A stretch of 64,000 nucleotides of DNA from Saccharothrix sp. HUAS TT1 (GTDB lineage: Bacteria; Actinomycetota; Actinomycetes; Mycobacteriales; Pseudonocardiaceae): contig NZ_CP160453.1 in NCBI RefSeq assembly GCF_040744945.1, forward strand, positions 558,001-622,000. Reading direction: 5' to 3'. Below, piece after piece: positions 18,592 through 27,182 of the stretch. Under the pieces are notes generated by a model. That model saw nothing but the letters and a program-made list of their open reading frames with translations, was not told the DNA's origin and made no database searches. Positions within the stretch are counted from its first letter, which is position 1, and each line of letters starts with the position of its first letter. The position numbers and the translations under genes were made by a program.

Positions 18592-19129
18592 CGCGGAAGC
18601 AGGTCGCGATGTGGTCGTCGACCATGCCCGTGGCCTGCATCAGCGCGTAGCAGGTGGTGGGGCCGAGGAACACGAAGCCGCGGCGCTTCAGCTCCTTGGC
18701 CATCGCCTTCGACTCGGGGGTGACGGCGGGCACGTCGGCGATCGTGGCGGGTCGTTCGTGCCGTTCGGGCGCGAACGACCAGAGCAGGTCGTCCAGCGGC
18801 ACCTCCAGCTCGGCGACGGCGCGGGCGTTGCCGATGGTGGCGTTGATCTTGGCCCGGTTGCGGACGATGCCCGCGTCGGCCATCAGCCGGTCGAAGTCGT
18901 CGGGGCCGAACTCGGCGACGAGCTTCGGCTCGAAGCCCGCGAACGCGGTCCGGAAGTTCTCCCGCTTGCGCAGGATGGTGATCCAGGACAGGCCGGACTG
19001 GAACGACTCCAGCGCCATCCGCTCGAACATGGCCGACTCGCCGCGCAGCTCCACTCCCCACTCGGTGTCGTGGTAGTCGACGTAGTCGGGGGTGCTGTCG
19101 CCCCACGGGCAGCGGACGAGGTCGGTCAC
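18578..19129 (-). CDS. tag: DNA-3-methyladenine glycosylase I
   Basis: The 183-aa enzyme has the TagA signature: RCPWGDSTPDYVDYHDTEWG at the start (zinc-binding Cys, and Glu of the active site in the TEWG segment), FQSGLSWITILRKRENFR, and the C-terminal GFVFLGPTTCYALMQATGMVDDH with zinc-binding Cys/His. It removes 3-methyladenine from alkylated DNA. The GTG start overlaps the stop of the SRPBCC gene by 4 bp, so the two are coupled. The M. tuberculosis counterpart is Rv1210. Confidence 0.93.
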   Translation of the reverse strand: MTDLVRCPWGDSTPDYVDYHDTEWGVELRGESAMFERMALESFQSGLSWITILRKRENFRTAFAGFEPKLVAEFGPDDFDRLMADAGIVRNRAKINATIGNARAVAELEVPLDDLLWSFAPERHERPATIADVPAVTPESKAMAKELKRRGFVFLGPTTCYALMQATGMVDDHIATCFRATDR

Positions 19130-19539
19130 TGGGGGTACTCCCGGGCGAAGGCGGCGAACCGGCGCAGCGACCACAGCACGCCCGGCGCGAAGGCCAGGTT
19201 GAGCGGCAGCGCGATGTCCTCGGACCAGACCAGCTCGCTGCGGTCGTCGCCGTGCGGGACGACCACGAACTCGCCGGTGCCGCGCACCAGCTTGCCGGTG
19301 TGCTCGACGGCGCAGCGCACCGGGGGTTCCCAGGCGGTGATGCGCATGGTGTCGGTGAAGCCGAGGGGGCCGACGCCGGTGAACGCGGACAGCCCGCTGC
19401 CCTCGCTCACCCCGTCACCGCTGGTGACGCGGACGGTGGTGCCGAGCATCCACTCGCCCTGCCTGGCCCAGTCGGTCAGCGCCGCCCAGGTGGTCGCGGC
19501 GGGTGCTTCGACCTGGACGCGCAGGTCAAGCCGGGTCAC
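19126..19539 (-). CDS. SRPBCC (polyketide-cyclase-like) family protein
   Basis: The 137-aa protein has the START-like helix-grip pattern: LRVQVEAPAATTWAALTDWARQGEW near the start, a glycine-rich loop, and the C-terminal helix FAPGVLWSLRRFAAFAREYPQ. Such proteins bind hydrophobic ligands; the ligand here is unknown. The GTG start overlaps the DivIVA-like gene by 14 bp, and its end overlaps tag by 4 bp, so all three form one operon. Confidence 0.8.
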   Translation of the reverse strand: MTRLDLRVQVEAPAATTWAALTDWARQGEWMLGTTVRVTSGDGVSEGSGLSAFTGVGPLGFTDTMRITAWEPPVRCAVEHTGKLVRGTGEFVVVPHGDDRSELVWSEDIALPLNLAFAPGVLWSLRRFAAFAREYPQ

Positions 19540-20041
19540 GTTCGGGCTCCCGCTCGGTGCCGGCCGGGGTCTTGGTCCCGGCCTCGGTCGCGGTTCCGGC
19601 GGCGGTCGCGGGCGCGGTGGCGGTTCCGGTCGCCGCCTCGGGCGCGGTTCCGGTCGTGGGCGCGGTGGCGGTGCCGGGCGCGGTGGCGGTGCCGGGCGGG
19701 GCTTCGGTGGTGGCTTCGGGGGCGGGGCGGGTGGTGGTCGACGGGTCGATGCCCAGTTCGGCCTCCAGCTCGACCACCCGGCCGCGCAGCCGCTCGACCT
19801 CGCCGGCCAGGCGGTCCAGCGCCCAGTCCACCTCGGTCATCTTGTAACCGCGCAGGACCTGCTGGAACTTCAGGTCGCGCACGTCCTCCGGGGTGACGTC
19901 GTCGGCGGGCAGGCGGGTCGGCGACGCGCCGGGCGGCAGCGGCGCCAGCTCCTCGCCACGCCCGAACACCAGTGCGGCCAGCAGGAACACCACAGCCGCG
20001 ACGAGCGCCATGACGACGATGTAGATGAGCGCTGAGGTCAC
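19526..20041 (-). CDS. DivIVA-domain membrane protein (Rv1209-like)
   Basis: The 171-aa protein has one N-terminal membrane helix (SALIYIVVMALVAAVVFLL). A DivIVA-type segment (LPADDVTPEDVRDLKFQQVLRGYKM, then EVDWALDRLAGEVERLRGRV) forms a short coiled coil. The last 60 residues are a low-complexity Ala/Gly/Thr/Pro tail made of variants of GTATAP, encoded by imperfect DNA repeats. The DivIVA motif suggests a role at curved membrane or the growing pole, but this is inference. The GTG at 20041 is chosen because CACGAT lies 6 nt upstream; an ATG at 20059 is an alternative. Confidence 0.75.
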   Translation of the reverse strand: MTSALIYIVVMALVAAVVFLLAALVFGRGEELAPLPPGASPTRLPADDVTPEDVRDLKFQQVLRGYKMTEVDWALDRLAGEVERLRGRVVELEAELGIDPSTTTRPAPEATTEAPPGTATAPGTATAPTTGTAPEAATGTATAPATAAGTATEAGTKTPAGTEREPERDPA

Positions 20042-20069
20042 GGGACGATCGTGGCACATGCCGGGCCGA

Positions 20070-20732
20070 TCACACCGACGAGAACACCAGACACCGCCGC
20101 GCCAGGACGGCGAGCCTCAGCGCGACGGCGAACGAGACGACGGTCGCCGCGATCACCGGGGGCGACGCGAGCAGCCGCGCCACGTCCAGGTAGGCGGTGG
20201 CGGCCAGGATGGCGACGTTGCCCAGCAGGGTGACGCCCACCGCGCCGACGGCGACCACGCCCGCCGCCCTGGCCAGGGTGGTCGTGCTGACCGACGTGCG
20301 CGCCAACCGGCGCCCGGCCAGCAGCGCGAGCACGGCGGCGCCCGCCGCGAACCACGCCGAGGAGTCGTTGAACCGGGCGACGGCGAGGTACCAGCCGGGC
20401 GGCGGCGCGTCGAAGTCGGCCCAGGAGCCGATCCAGAACAGCCGGTTCAGCTCCCACATCACGTAGGCCAGCGGCACGACCAGCAGCACCGAGCGCAGCG
20501 TGCGGGCGCCGTGGGCGAGGCCGAGCAGGCCCTGGTACTCGCGGGCGATGGCGGCGACCGGGCCGAACTCGGCGACGGCGCGGCGTTGCGCGTCCTCCTC
20601 GGTGAGCCCGTCGTCGCGGTGCGCGGCGGCGGCGTCGCGCAGGCTGTCGCGCGCTTCGGCGAGCAGGTCGTCCTTGACCGGCTCAGGGCCGCGCAGCCGT
20701 CGGTCCAGCGCGGCCACGTAGTCGTCGATCAC
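20070..20732 (-). CDS. PadR-coupled multi-pass membrane protein (permease-prefix domain type)
   Basis: The 220-aa protein starts with a helical soluble domain (VIDDYVAALDRRLRGPEPVKDDL and GLTEEDAQRRAVAEFG), of the kind often found in front of DUF1700/permease proteins. About four membrane helices follow. The GTG overlaps the PadR stop by 4 bp. PadR-membrane protein pairs are common, and the membrane protein is usually the regulated partner. No transport motif is visible. Confidence 0.75.
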   Translation of the reverse strand: MIDDYVAALDRRLRGPEPVKDDLLAEARDSLRDAAAAHRDDGLTEEDAQRRAVAEFGPVAAIAREYQGLLGLAHGARTLRSVLLVVPLAYVMWELNRLFWIGSWADFDAPPPGWYLAVARFNDSSAWFAAGAAVLALLAGRRLARTSVSTTTLARAAGVVAVGAVGVTLLGNVAILAATAYLDVARLLASPPVIAATVVSFAVALRLAVLARRCLVFSSV

Positions 20733-21067
20733 GCCTGCGCCGGCCACGGCCCGCCCCCCAGCACGCCCTCGATCGCGGTGGTGAACTCGCGCCACGCGGT
20801 GCGCTCGTCGGCCAGGGCGCGCTGACCGGCCTTGGTGAGCCGGTAGGTGCGGCGCTGCCGGCCGCCGACGGTGCTCCACTCGCTGGCCACCAGGCCGGCG
20901 GTCTCCAGCCGGCGCAGGGCCGGGTAGACGGTGCCGGTGGGCAGGTCGAGGGCTCCCCCGCTGCGCCGCTGCAACGCCTCGATGATGGCGTAGCCGTGCA
21001 GTTGGCCGCCGTCGAGCGTGGCCAGCAGGAGCGCGTCGAGATGACCCCGCAACGCGTCGGACTTCAT
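20729..21067 (-). CDS. PadR family transcriptional regulator
   Basis: The 112-aa PadR protein starts MKSDALRGHLDALLLATL, followed by GGQLHGYAIIEAL and the recognition region TGTVYPALRRLETAGLVASEW, then a short C-terminal dimerisation helix. TAGAGT is 8 nt before the ATG with no SD, so the gene is probably leaderless. It is divergent from cydA across 88 bp. It probably controls its own operon; control of cydA is possible from position only. Confidence 0.88.
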   Translation of the reverse strand: MKSDALRGHLDALLLATLDGGQLHGYAIIEALQRRSGGALDLPTGTVYPALRRLETAGLVASEWSTVGGRQRRTYRLTKAGQRALADERTAWREFTTAIEGVLGGGPWPAQA

Positions 21068-21139
21068 GGGTAGCCACTCTACGGATCGGGACGGGGGTCG
21101 GTATCCGGGACATCCCCGATGTTGCGTAGCGGCACTACA

Positions 21140-21145
21140 TATAAT
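21140..21145 (+). promoter_or_regulatory. cydA -10 TATAAT inside an ACAT/ATGT dyad
   Basis: A perfect TATAAT lies 10 nt before the cydA ATG, and there is no SD. It overlaps ACAT-ATA-ATGT (21137-21147), an arm pair of the type bound by PadR proteins, and lies within GGCAC...GTGCC (21131-21150). Repression by the divergent PadR protein is possible. Confidence 0.5.
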
Positions 21146-21155
21146 GTGCCTACCT

Positions 21156-22322
21156 ATGGATGCTCTCGAACTGGCCCGGCTCCAGTTCGCCACCACCACG
21201 TCGTTCCACTTCCTGTTCGTGCTGCTCACGCTCGGACTGGTGACCGCGGTGGCGGTGGCGCAGACCCGGGCGGCGTTCTCCGCCGACCCCGTGCACGCGC
21301 GGATGGCGCGCTTCTGGGGCCGGCTCTACGTGGTGAACTACGCGCTCGGCATCGCGACCGGCATCGTCATGGAGTTCCAGTTCGGGCTGAACTGGTCGGG
21401 CCTGTCGACGTTCGCGGGCGACGTGTTCGGCGCGCCGCTGGCGCTGGAGACGCTGGTCGCGTTCTTCCTGGAGTCGACGTTCCTCGGCCTGTGGATCTTC
21501 GGCTGGGACCGGCTGAACAAGTGGGCGCACCTGGCGCTGATCTGGCTGGTCGCGCTGACCGCGTTCGCCTCGGCGTTCTGGATCATGGTGGCGAACGCGT
21601 TCCTGCACAACCCCGCCGGGCACGAGTCGCGCGACGGCGTGCTGCGGCTGGTCGACTTCTCCGCGCTGCTGACCAACCCGACGTTCGGCACGGCGTTCCT
21701 GCACGTGTGCTTCGCGTCGCTGACCGTCGGCGGCGTGTTCCTGACCGGCGTCAGCGCCTACCACTTCCTCCGGCGCACCACCGAGGTCGACTTCTTCCGC
21801 CGGTCGCTGCGGCTGGGCGTGGTGCTGACCGCTTTGGCCACGCCGCCGCTGGTCGGGTTCGGGTTCGGGCAGTTCCCGATCGTGCGGCAGTACCAGCCGG
21901 ACAAGTTCGACACGGTCGGCGCGCTGGACGGCACGGGCCTCGGGTTCATGATCCAGATCGGGTTCGTGCTGCTGCTGGTGAGCTGGGCGGCGGTGCCGCT
22001 GCTGTTCCGCGACTGGGTCATCCGGCTGCGCTTCCCGCTCTACCTGATGGTGGTCGGCATCCCGCTGCCGTTCGTCGCGGCGATCGGCGGGTGGCTGTTC
22101 CGCGAGGTCGGGCGGCAGCCGTGGCTGGTGCAGGGGGTGCTGACCACGCGGGACGCCATGTCGCACGTCAGCCGGGACCAGGTGCTCGTGTCGTTCATCG
22201 CGTTCACGGCCGTGTTCGCGGTGCTCGCGGTCGCGGACTGGGTGCTGATCGCCCGGCTGGCGCGGCGCGGGCCGGTGTCGTCCGACGAGGCGCCCGTGTC
22301 GCCGCTCGTCCCGGCTCTGTAG
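21156..22322 (+). CDS. cydA: Cytochrome bd oxidase subunit I, short form
   Basis: The 388-aa subunit is much shorter than usual CydA (about 440-520 aa). The haem-ligand region is present: RLQFATTTSFHFLFV (His of haem b595), the acidic ALETLVAFFLEST, FGWDRLNKWAHL, and the second His near NAFLHNPAG. The quinol-binding Q-loop is nearly absent: after RQYQPDKF the chain goes almost directly into GLGFMIQIGFVLL (Met ligand position), then REVGRQPWLVQG. Quinol oxidation may therefore differ. It heads cydABDC. Confidence 0.85.
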   Translation: MDALELARLQFATTTSFHFLFVLLTLGLVTAVAVAQTRAAFSADPVHARMARFWGRLYVVNYALGIATGIVMEFQFGLNWSGLSTFAGDVFGAPLALETLVAFFLESTFLGLWIFGWDRLNKWAHLALIWLVALTAFASAFWIMVANAFLHNPAGHESRDGVLRLVDFSALLTNPTFGTAFLHVCFASLTVGGVFLTGVSAYHFLRRTTEVDFFRRSLRLGVVLTALATPPLVGFGFGQFPIVRQYQPDKFDTVGALDGTGLGFMIQIGFVLLLVSWAAVPLLFRDWVIRLRFPLYLMVVGIPLPFVAAIGGWLFREVGRQPWLVQGVLTTRDAMSHVSRDQVLVSFIAFTAVFAVLAVADWVLIARLARRGPVSSDEAPVSPLVPAL

Positions 22323-22336
22323 CGGGGGTGCACGTC

Positions 22337-23182
22337 GTGGAAGGTGTCTGGGTTGCCATGCTCGCGTTCCTGACCTGCGGTTACTTCGCGCTGGCCGGGT
22401 TCGACTACGGGGTCGGGGTGTTGTTGCGGCTGGTCGGGCGGGACGAGCGGGAGCGGCGGCTGGTGCTGCGGGCCGTCGCGCCGTTCTTCCTCGGCAACGA
22501 GGTGTGGCTGGTCGCGGCGGTGGGCGTGCTGTTCGGCGCGTTCCCCCGGTTGGAGGGCGAGCTGCTGTCGTCGCAGCACACGGTGTTCTCGGTGCTGCTG
22601 GCCGGGCTGGTGTGCTTCACGGTCGCGGTGCAGCTGCGGTCGCCCGGGTGGGACTTCCCGCTCGTCGGCGGGGCGCTCGTGGTCGCGGTCGGCTGGGGCG
22701 TGCTGCTGGGGCGGGTGCTCGGCGGGCCGCCGGTGCTGTGGGGCGCGGGGCTGTTGGCGTTGTTCACGTTGCACGGCGCGGTGTTCCTGGCCTGGCGGTT
22801 ACCCGGTGAGCTGCGGGAACGGGCGACGCGGATCGCGGTCGCGCTCGTGCTGCCGGGCGCCGGTTTCGCGGTGGCGGCGGTGGTGACGGCCGGGTCCGTG
22901 CCCGAGCCCGCGTTCGGGGTGACGGCGGTGGGCGCGCTGGGGTTGCTGGGCGGGGTCTGGGCGGCGTTGCGGGCGGGTCGGCACGCGGTGGCCTTCGCGT
23001 GCAGCGCCCTGCTGTGCGCGTTGCCGGTGGTGGGCGTGTTCGGCGCGGCGGCGGTGGTGTCCGTCCCGGTGATGGCCGACCTGCCGACGTTGCGGGTGCT
23101 GACGTGGGCGGCGGTCGTGGTGGTGCCGCTGGTGCTGGTGTTCCAGTGGGCGACGTGGCGGATGTCCCGTGCGGCACGTTGA
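22337..23182 (+). CDS. cydB: Cytochrome bd oxidase subunit II
   Basis: The 281-aa protein has the CydB N-terminus (VWVAMLAFLTCGYFALAGFDYGVG) and about eight membrane helices. It lacks the longer C-terminal part seen in many CydB proteins (usually 330-380 aa). The conserved FDYGVG and NEVWLVAAVG segments, near the CydA interface, are present. The GTG at 22337 is 14 nt after cydA; a GTG at 22328 is possible. It overlaps cydD by 14 bp. Confidence 0.87.
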   Translation: MEGVWVAMLAFLTCGYFALAGFDYGVGVLLRLVGRDERERRLVLRAVAPFFLGNEVWLVAAVGVLFGAFPRLEGELLSSQHTVFSVLLAGLVCFTVAVQLRSPGWDFPLVGGALVVAVGWGVLLGRVLGGPPVLWGAGLLALFTLHGAVFLAWRLPGELRERATRIAVALVLPGAGFAVAAVVTAGSVPEPAFGVTAVGALGLLGGVWAALRAGRHAVAFACSALLCALPVVGVFGAAAVVSVPVMADLPTLRVLTWAAVVVVPLVLVFQWATWRMSRAAR

Positions 23183-24683
23183 CCGGTGGTACGTGGCAGT
23201 GCTGACGGCGCTGGCGGTCGTCACGGCGGTGGTCGTGGTGGCGCAGGCGGAGGTGCTGGCAGCGGTGCTGACCGGCGCGTGGTCGGCCTGGTGGCTGGTG
23301 GCGGTCGTCGGCGCGCGCGGGCTCGTGGTGTGGGGCGGGCGGGTCGTGGCGCAGCGGTTCGCGGCCTCGGCGAAGGCCGCGCTGCGCAAGCGGGCGCTGC
23401 GGGACTCGTGCGGGTCGTCGGGGCGGGCCGGGTCGGTGGCGACGCTGGTGGTGAAGGGGCTGGACGCGGTCGAGCCGTACTTCGCCGGGTACCTGCCGCA
23501 GCTCGTGGTGGCGGCGGTCGTGCCGGTGGCGGTGGTGGTGCGGCTGTCGTTCGCCGACCTGGCGTCGGCCGTGGTGGTGCTGCTGACCCTGCCGCTGGTG
23601 CCGGTGTTCGCCGCGCTGGTCGGCGCGCACGCGCGGGACCGGACGCGGGCGCAGTGGGCGGGGCTGGCCGTGGTGGGCGGGCACTTCCTGGACGTGGTGC
23701 GCGGGCTGGGGACGTTGAAGGTGTTCGGGCGGGCGGCGGCGCAGGCGGTGACCGTGCGGGAGGTGGCCGGGGCGCACGCGGCGGCGACGATGCGGACGTT
23801 GCGGGTGGCGTTCCTGTCGGCGCTGGTGCTGGAGCTGGTGGCGACGCTGTCGGTGGCGCTGGTGGCCGTGCCGGTGGGGCTGCGGCTGCTGGACGGCGGG
23901 GTGACGTTGTCGGTGGCGCTGCTGGTGCTGCTGCTGGCGCCGGAGGCGTACCTGCCGCTGCGGGCCGCCGGCGCGCAGTTCCACGCCTCGGCCGAGGGGC
24001 TGGCGGTGCTGGAGGCGGTGCGGGCCAGTGAGCGGACCGGTGGGCAGGCCGCGGTGTCGGTCGGCCGGGTGGTCGCGCCGGACCTGCGGACGGCCGAGGT
24101 CGTGGTGGACCGGGTCGTGGTCCGCTACCCGGGGCGGGCCGCGCTGGCGGGCGTGTCGTTGCGGGTCGCGCCCGGTGAGCGGGTGGCGCTGGTCGGGCCG
24201 AGCGGGGTCGGGAAGAGCACGTTGCTGGCGGTGCTGCTGGGGTTCGTGACGCCGGTGTCGGGGCGGGTGCTGGTGGGCGGGGTGGACCTGCGGGAGGTCG
24301 ACCGGGAGTCGTGGCTGCGGCAGCTCGCCTGGGTGCCGCAGCGGCCGACGCTGTTCCCGGGGACGGTCGGGGCGAACATCGCGCTGGGGTCCTCGGGCGG
24401 TGACGCGCGGGCGGCGGCGGTCGAGGTGGGGTTGGGGCACCTGGTGGACGCCGAGCACCCGCTGTCGTCCGGCGAGCGGCAGCGGGTCGCGCTGGCCAGG
24501 GCGTTGGTGCGGGAGGACGCGCGGATGCTGCTGCTGGACGAGCCGACGTCCCGGCTGGACGGCGGGACCGAGGAGGTGGTGCTGCGGGCCGCGCGCCGGC
24601 TGGCGGCCGGGCGGACGGCGCTGGTGGTCGCCCACCGGCCGGTGGTGCTCGGCGAGGTGGACCGGGTGGTGGTGCTCCGGTGA
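23169..24683 (+). CDS. cydD: ABC exporter CydD (haem/thiol exporter subunit)
   Basis: The 504-aa half-transporter has about six membrane helices (residues 1-280) followed by an ATPase domain: Walker A GPSGVGKST, ABC signature LSSGERQRVALARAL (a variant of LSGGQ), Walker B MLLLDEPTS, and H-loop VAHRP. CydDC exports thiols and haem-related compounds and is needed to assemble cytochrome bd. The ATG overlaps cydB by 14 bp. Partial copies of its 3' end follow it. Confidence 0.9.
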   Translation: MRHVDRWYVAVLTALAVVTAVVVVAQAEVLAAVLTGAWSAWWLVAVVGARGLVVWGGRVVAQRFAASAKAALRKRALRDSCGSSGRAGSVATLVVKGLDAVEPYFAGYLPQLVVAAVVPVAVVVRLSFADLASAVVVLLTLPLVPVFAALVGAHARDRTRAQWAGLAVVGGHFLDVVRGLGTLKVFGRAAAQAVTVREVAGAHAAATMRTLRVAFLSALVLELVATLSVALVAVPVGLRLLDGGVTLSVALLVLLLAPEAYLPLRAAGAQFHASAEGLAVLEAVRASERTGGQAAVSVGRVVAPDLRTAEVVVDRVVVRYPGRAALAGVSLRVAPGERVALVGPSGVGKSTLLAVLLGFVTPVSGRVLVGGVDLREVDRESWLRQLAWVPQRPTLFPGTVGANIALGSSGGDARAAAVEVGLGHLVDAEHPLSSGERQRVALARALVREDARMLLLDEPTSRLDGGTEEVVLRAARRLAAGRTALVVAHRPVVLGEVDRVVVLR

Positions 24684-24826
24684 GACGGCGGGGACTGGGG
24701 CGAGGCGGACTGGGGCTGGGCGGACTGGACGACGGCGGGCTGGGCGGTGGTGTTCGGGTGAGACGGCTGGGGCTGGGCGCGGCGGACTCGACGGTGGCGG
24801 GCTGGACGGTGGTGTTCCGGTGAAGT
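24669..24826 (+). repeat. Three imperfect copies of the cydD 3' end
   Basis: GGTGGTGCTCCGGTGAGACGG at the cydD stop recurs as related sequences with their TGA at 24759 and 24821. They sit in a Gly/Trp-coding rich stretch of CTGGG(C/G)CGGACT type words. The 215-bp gap before cydC therefore seems to have grown by duplication. Copy distances (78 and 62 bp) are unequal. Confidence 0.55.
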
Positions 24827-24897
24827 GGCTGGGAGCGGGCGGCAGTGGATTGGGCAGCGGCGGACTCGGCGGCGGCGGGCTGGGCGGTGGCGCCTCG

Positions 24898-26442
24898 ATG
24901 AGGCGGCTGGTGCTCGCGGTGGTGGCCGGGGTGGCCGCCGAGCTGGCCGGGATCGGGCTGCTGACCACGGCCGTCTGGCTCGTCGTGCGGGCCGCCGATC
25001 AGCCGCCGCTGTCGGCGTTGGCGGTGGCGATCGTGGCCGTGCGGGCGCTGGCCGTGGCGCGCGGCGGCCTGCGGTACGCCGAGCGGTTGGCCGGGCACTC
25101 CGCGGTCCTCCGGCACCTGGCGGAGGTGCGCGGCCGGGTCTACGACGCCCTGCTGCGGCGACCGCTGACCGGCGGGGACGCCCTGGCCCGGCTCGTGTCC
25201 GACGTGGACTCCGTGCAGGACGCGCTGCTGCGCTGCCTGCTGCCCGCAGTGGTGGTGGCGGTCGTCGGCGTGGTCGCGGTGGCGGCCACCGGGTTCGCGG
25301 CGCCCCTGGCGGTGGGGTTCCTGCTCGTCGCGTGCGTCCTCCCGGCCATCGCCCACCGGCTGGCGGTCCGGCACCTGGGCCGGCTCGCGCCGTTGCGGGC
25401 GGCGTTGGCGGAGCGGACCGTCGTGCTGCTGGACGGCGCGGCGGAGCTGACGGCGTTCGGCGCGCTGGACCGCGAGCTGGCCGCCACCGGCCGGGTGGTC
25501 GACGACCTGGCCGGGCACGAGCGGCGCGGCGGGTCGGGCGCGGCGGTGGTGGCGGCGCTGGCCGTGGTCGTGCAGTTCGGCGTGGCGCTGGCGCTCCTGC
25601 GGTCCGGCGCGCCCGCGCACGTCGTGCTCGGCTCGGTCGCCGTCCTGGAAGTGGCGCTGCCGCTGACGCCCGCCGCCCAGCGCTGGGCGGAGGTCCGGCC
25701 TTCGGTCCGGCGCGTGCGCGAAGCGCTGGCCACCCCGCCCGCCCCCGAACCGGCCCGCCTCGACCTGCCCGCCGGCCGCGTCGGCGTCGTGGGTCCGAGC
25801 GGCGCGGGCAAGAGCACGTTCCTGCGCGCCCTGGCCGCCAACCACCCCGGCGTCGCCAAGGGCGTCCTGGACGACGCGCACGTCTTCCACGCCACCGCGG
25901 CCGCCAACGTCCGCCTGGCCCGCCCCGAAGCCCCGTCGGAGGACCTGGACCGGGTGGCCGCCCTGGTCGACCTGGACGTCCCGTGGGACACCGTCGTCGG
26001 CGAGGACGGCGACGCGCTGTCCGGCGGCCAGCGCCAACGCCTCCTGCTGGCCCGCGCCCTGCTCGCCGACCCGGACGTCCTGCTGCTGGACGAGCCGGTG
26101 GAGGGCCTGGCCGTCGAGCACGGCGACGCCGTCCTGCGCCGCGTCCTCGACCACGCCCGCGGCGCCGTCGTCCTGGTCACCCACCGCCTCGCGCCGCTGG
26201 TCGACTTCGACCGGGTCCTGGTGTTCGAGGACGGCCGGATCACCCAGGAGGGCACTCACGCCGAGCTGCTGGCGATCCCCGGCCACTACCGCGACCGCTG
26301 GAGCACCGAGCGCATGGCGGGCCGGTCCTCGGCGGGCACGTCCACCGGCGACGGCAGCCACTCGCCGTCGAACGGCACGAACTGCGTCAACGACGACGAC
26401 ACCGGCACGCCGCAGCGGCGCAGCGCCGTCACCGCGACCTGA
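24898..26442 (+). CDS. cydC: ABC exporter CydC, with antisense-derived C-terminal tail
   Basis: The 514-aa partner of CydD starts MRRLVLAVVAGVAAELAGIG. It has six membrane helices, then Walker A GPSGAGKST, the signature LSGGQRQRLLLARAL, Walker B VLLLDEPVEGL and the H-loop VTHRL. The conserved part ends near HYRDRWSTER. The reading frame then continues about 50 codons through the antisense strand of gpgS to the stop at 26442. This hydrophilic tail (SSAGTSTGDGSHSPSNGT) looks like read-through after loss of the original stop. The ATG start has a weak SD; a longer start at GTG near 24819 is possible. Confidence 0.88.
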   Translation: MRRLVLAVVAGVAAELAGIGLLTTAVWLVVRAADQPPLSALAVAIVAVRALAVARGGLRYAERLAGHSAVLRHLAEVRGRVYDALLRRPLTGGDALARLVSDVDSVQDALLRCLLPAVVVAVVGVVAVAATGFAAPLAVGFLLVACVLPAIAHRLAVRHLGRLAPLRAALAERTVVLLDGAAELTAFGALDRELAATGRVVDDLAGHERRGGSGAAVVAALAVVVQFGVALALLRSGAPAHVVLGSVAVLEVALPLTPAAQRWAEVRPSVRRVREALATPPAPEPARLDLPAGRVGVVGPSGAGKSTFLRALAANHPGVAKGVLDDAHVFHATAAANVRLARPEAPSEDLDRVAALVDLDVPWDTVVGEDGDALSGGQRQRLLLARALLADPDVLLLDEPVEGLAVEHGDAVLRRVLDHARGAVVLVTHRLAPLVDFDRVLVFEDGRITQEGTHAELLAIPGHYRDRWSTERMAGRSSAGTSTGDGSHSPSNGTNCVNDDDTGTPQRRSAVTAT

Positions 26443-27182
26443 GCCGCCATCGGCCCCAGCTGGTGCAGGTCCCGGTTGCGGTGCTTGCGCACGCCCAGGT
26501 TGACCTGCGCGATCCCGTCCAGCCCGTAGCGGGCGTGCGCGTCGAGGAGCAGGCCGATCTCCACCCCGTACCCCGGCGCGAACGGCACCGACTCCAGGAA
26601 CTCGCGGGTGCCCGCGTACTCGCCGCCCAGCGGCTGCACGACGCCCGCCAGCTCCGGCCGCAGCGCGTTCAGCAGCGGCCGGGCGGCCAGCTCGGTGACC
26701 CGGCCGCCGCCGGTGCCCTCCAGCCGCAGCGGACGCCGGTAGAAGCCCTTCACCAGGTGCACGTCCCGGGTCAGCAGCGGGCCGAGCAGCGCGGGCACGA
26801 AGTCCGGCTCCGGTTCGACCAGGTCGGAGTCCAGGAACACCAGCAGGTCGCCGGTCGTGGCCGCCAGCGACCGCCACAGCACCTCGCCCTTGCCCGGTCG
26901 CGGCGCCAGTTCCGGCAGCACGTCGGTCCGGTGCACGACCCGCGCGCCGGCCGCCGCCGCCCGCGCCACTGTGCGGTCGGTGGAACCCGAGTCCACCACC
27001 ACCAGCTCGTCCACGAGACCGCCGAGCAGCGGGCGCACCACGCCGACCACGTCGCCGACCGTGGCCTCCTCGTCCAACGCGGGCAGCACCACGCTGACCG
27101 TGCGGCCGCCCTTGCGCGCCAACAGCTCCTCGACCGTCCACGAAGGACTCTGCCAGGTGTTGGCGGCGAACCAGTCCGACAT
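26286..27182 (-). CDS. gpgS: Glucosyl-3-phosphoglycerate synthase
   Basis: The 298-aa GT81 enzyme starts MSDWFAANTWQSPSWTVEEL, a typical N-terminus. It has VVLPALDEEATVGDVV (nucleotide binding), DELVVVDSGSTDRT, FLDSDLVEPEPDF (DxD metal motif), and the acceptor region PLGGEYAGTREFLESVPF with NLGVRKHRNRDL. It makes glucosyl-3-phosphoglycerate from NDP-glucose and 3-phosphoglycerate, the first step of methylglucose lipopolysaccharide synthesis (M. tuberculosis Rv1208). The ATG follows the folP2 stop directly with no gap. Confidence 0.94.
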   Translation of the reverse strand: MSDWFAANTWQSPSWTVEELLARKGGRTVSVVLPALDEEATVGDVVGVVRPLLGGLVDELVVVDSGSTDRTVARAAAAGARVVHRTDVLPELAPRPGKGEVLWRSLAATTGDLLVFLDSDLVEPEPDFVPALLGPLLTRDVHLVKGFYRRPLRLEGTGGGRVTELAARPLLNALRPELAGVVQPLGGEYAGTREFLESVPFAPGYGVEIGLLLDAHARYGLDGIAQVNLGVRKHRNRDLHQLGPMAAQVAVTALRRCGVPVSSSLTQFVPFDGEWLPSPVDVPAEDRPAMRSVLQRSR

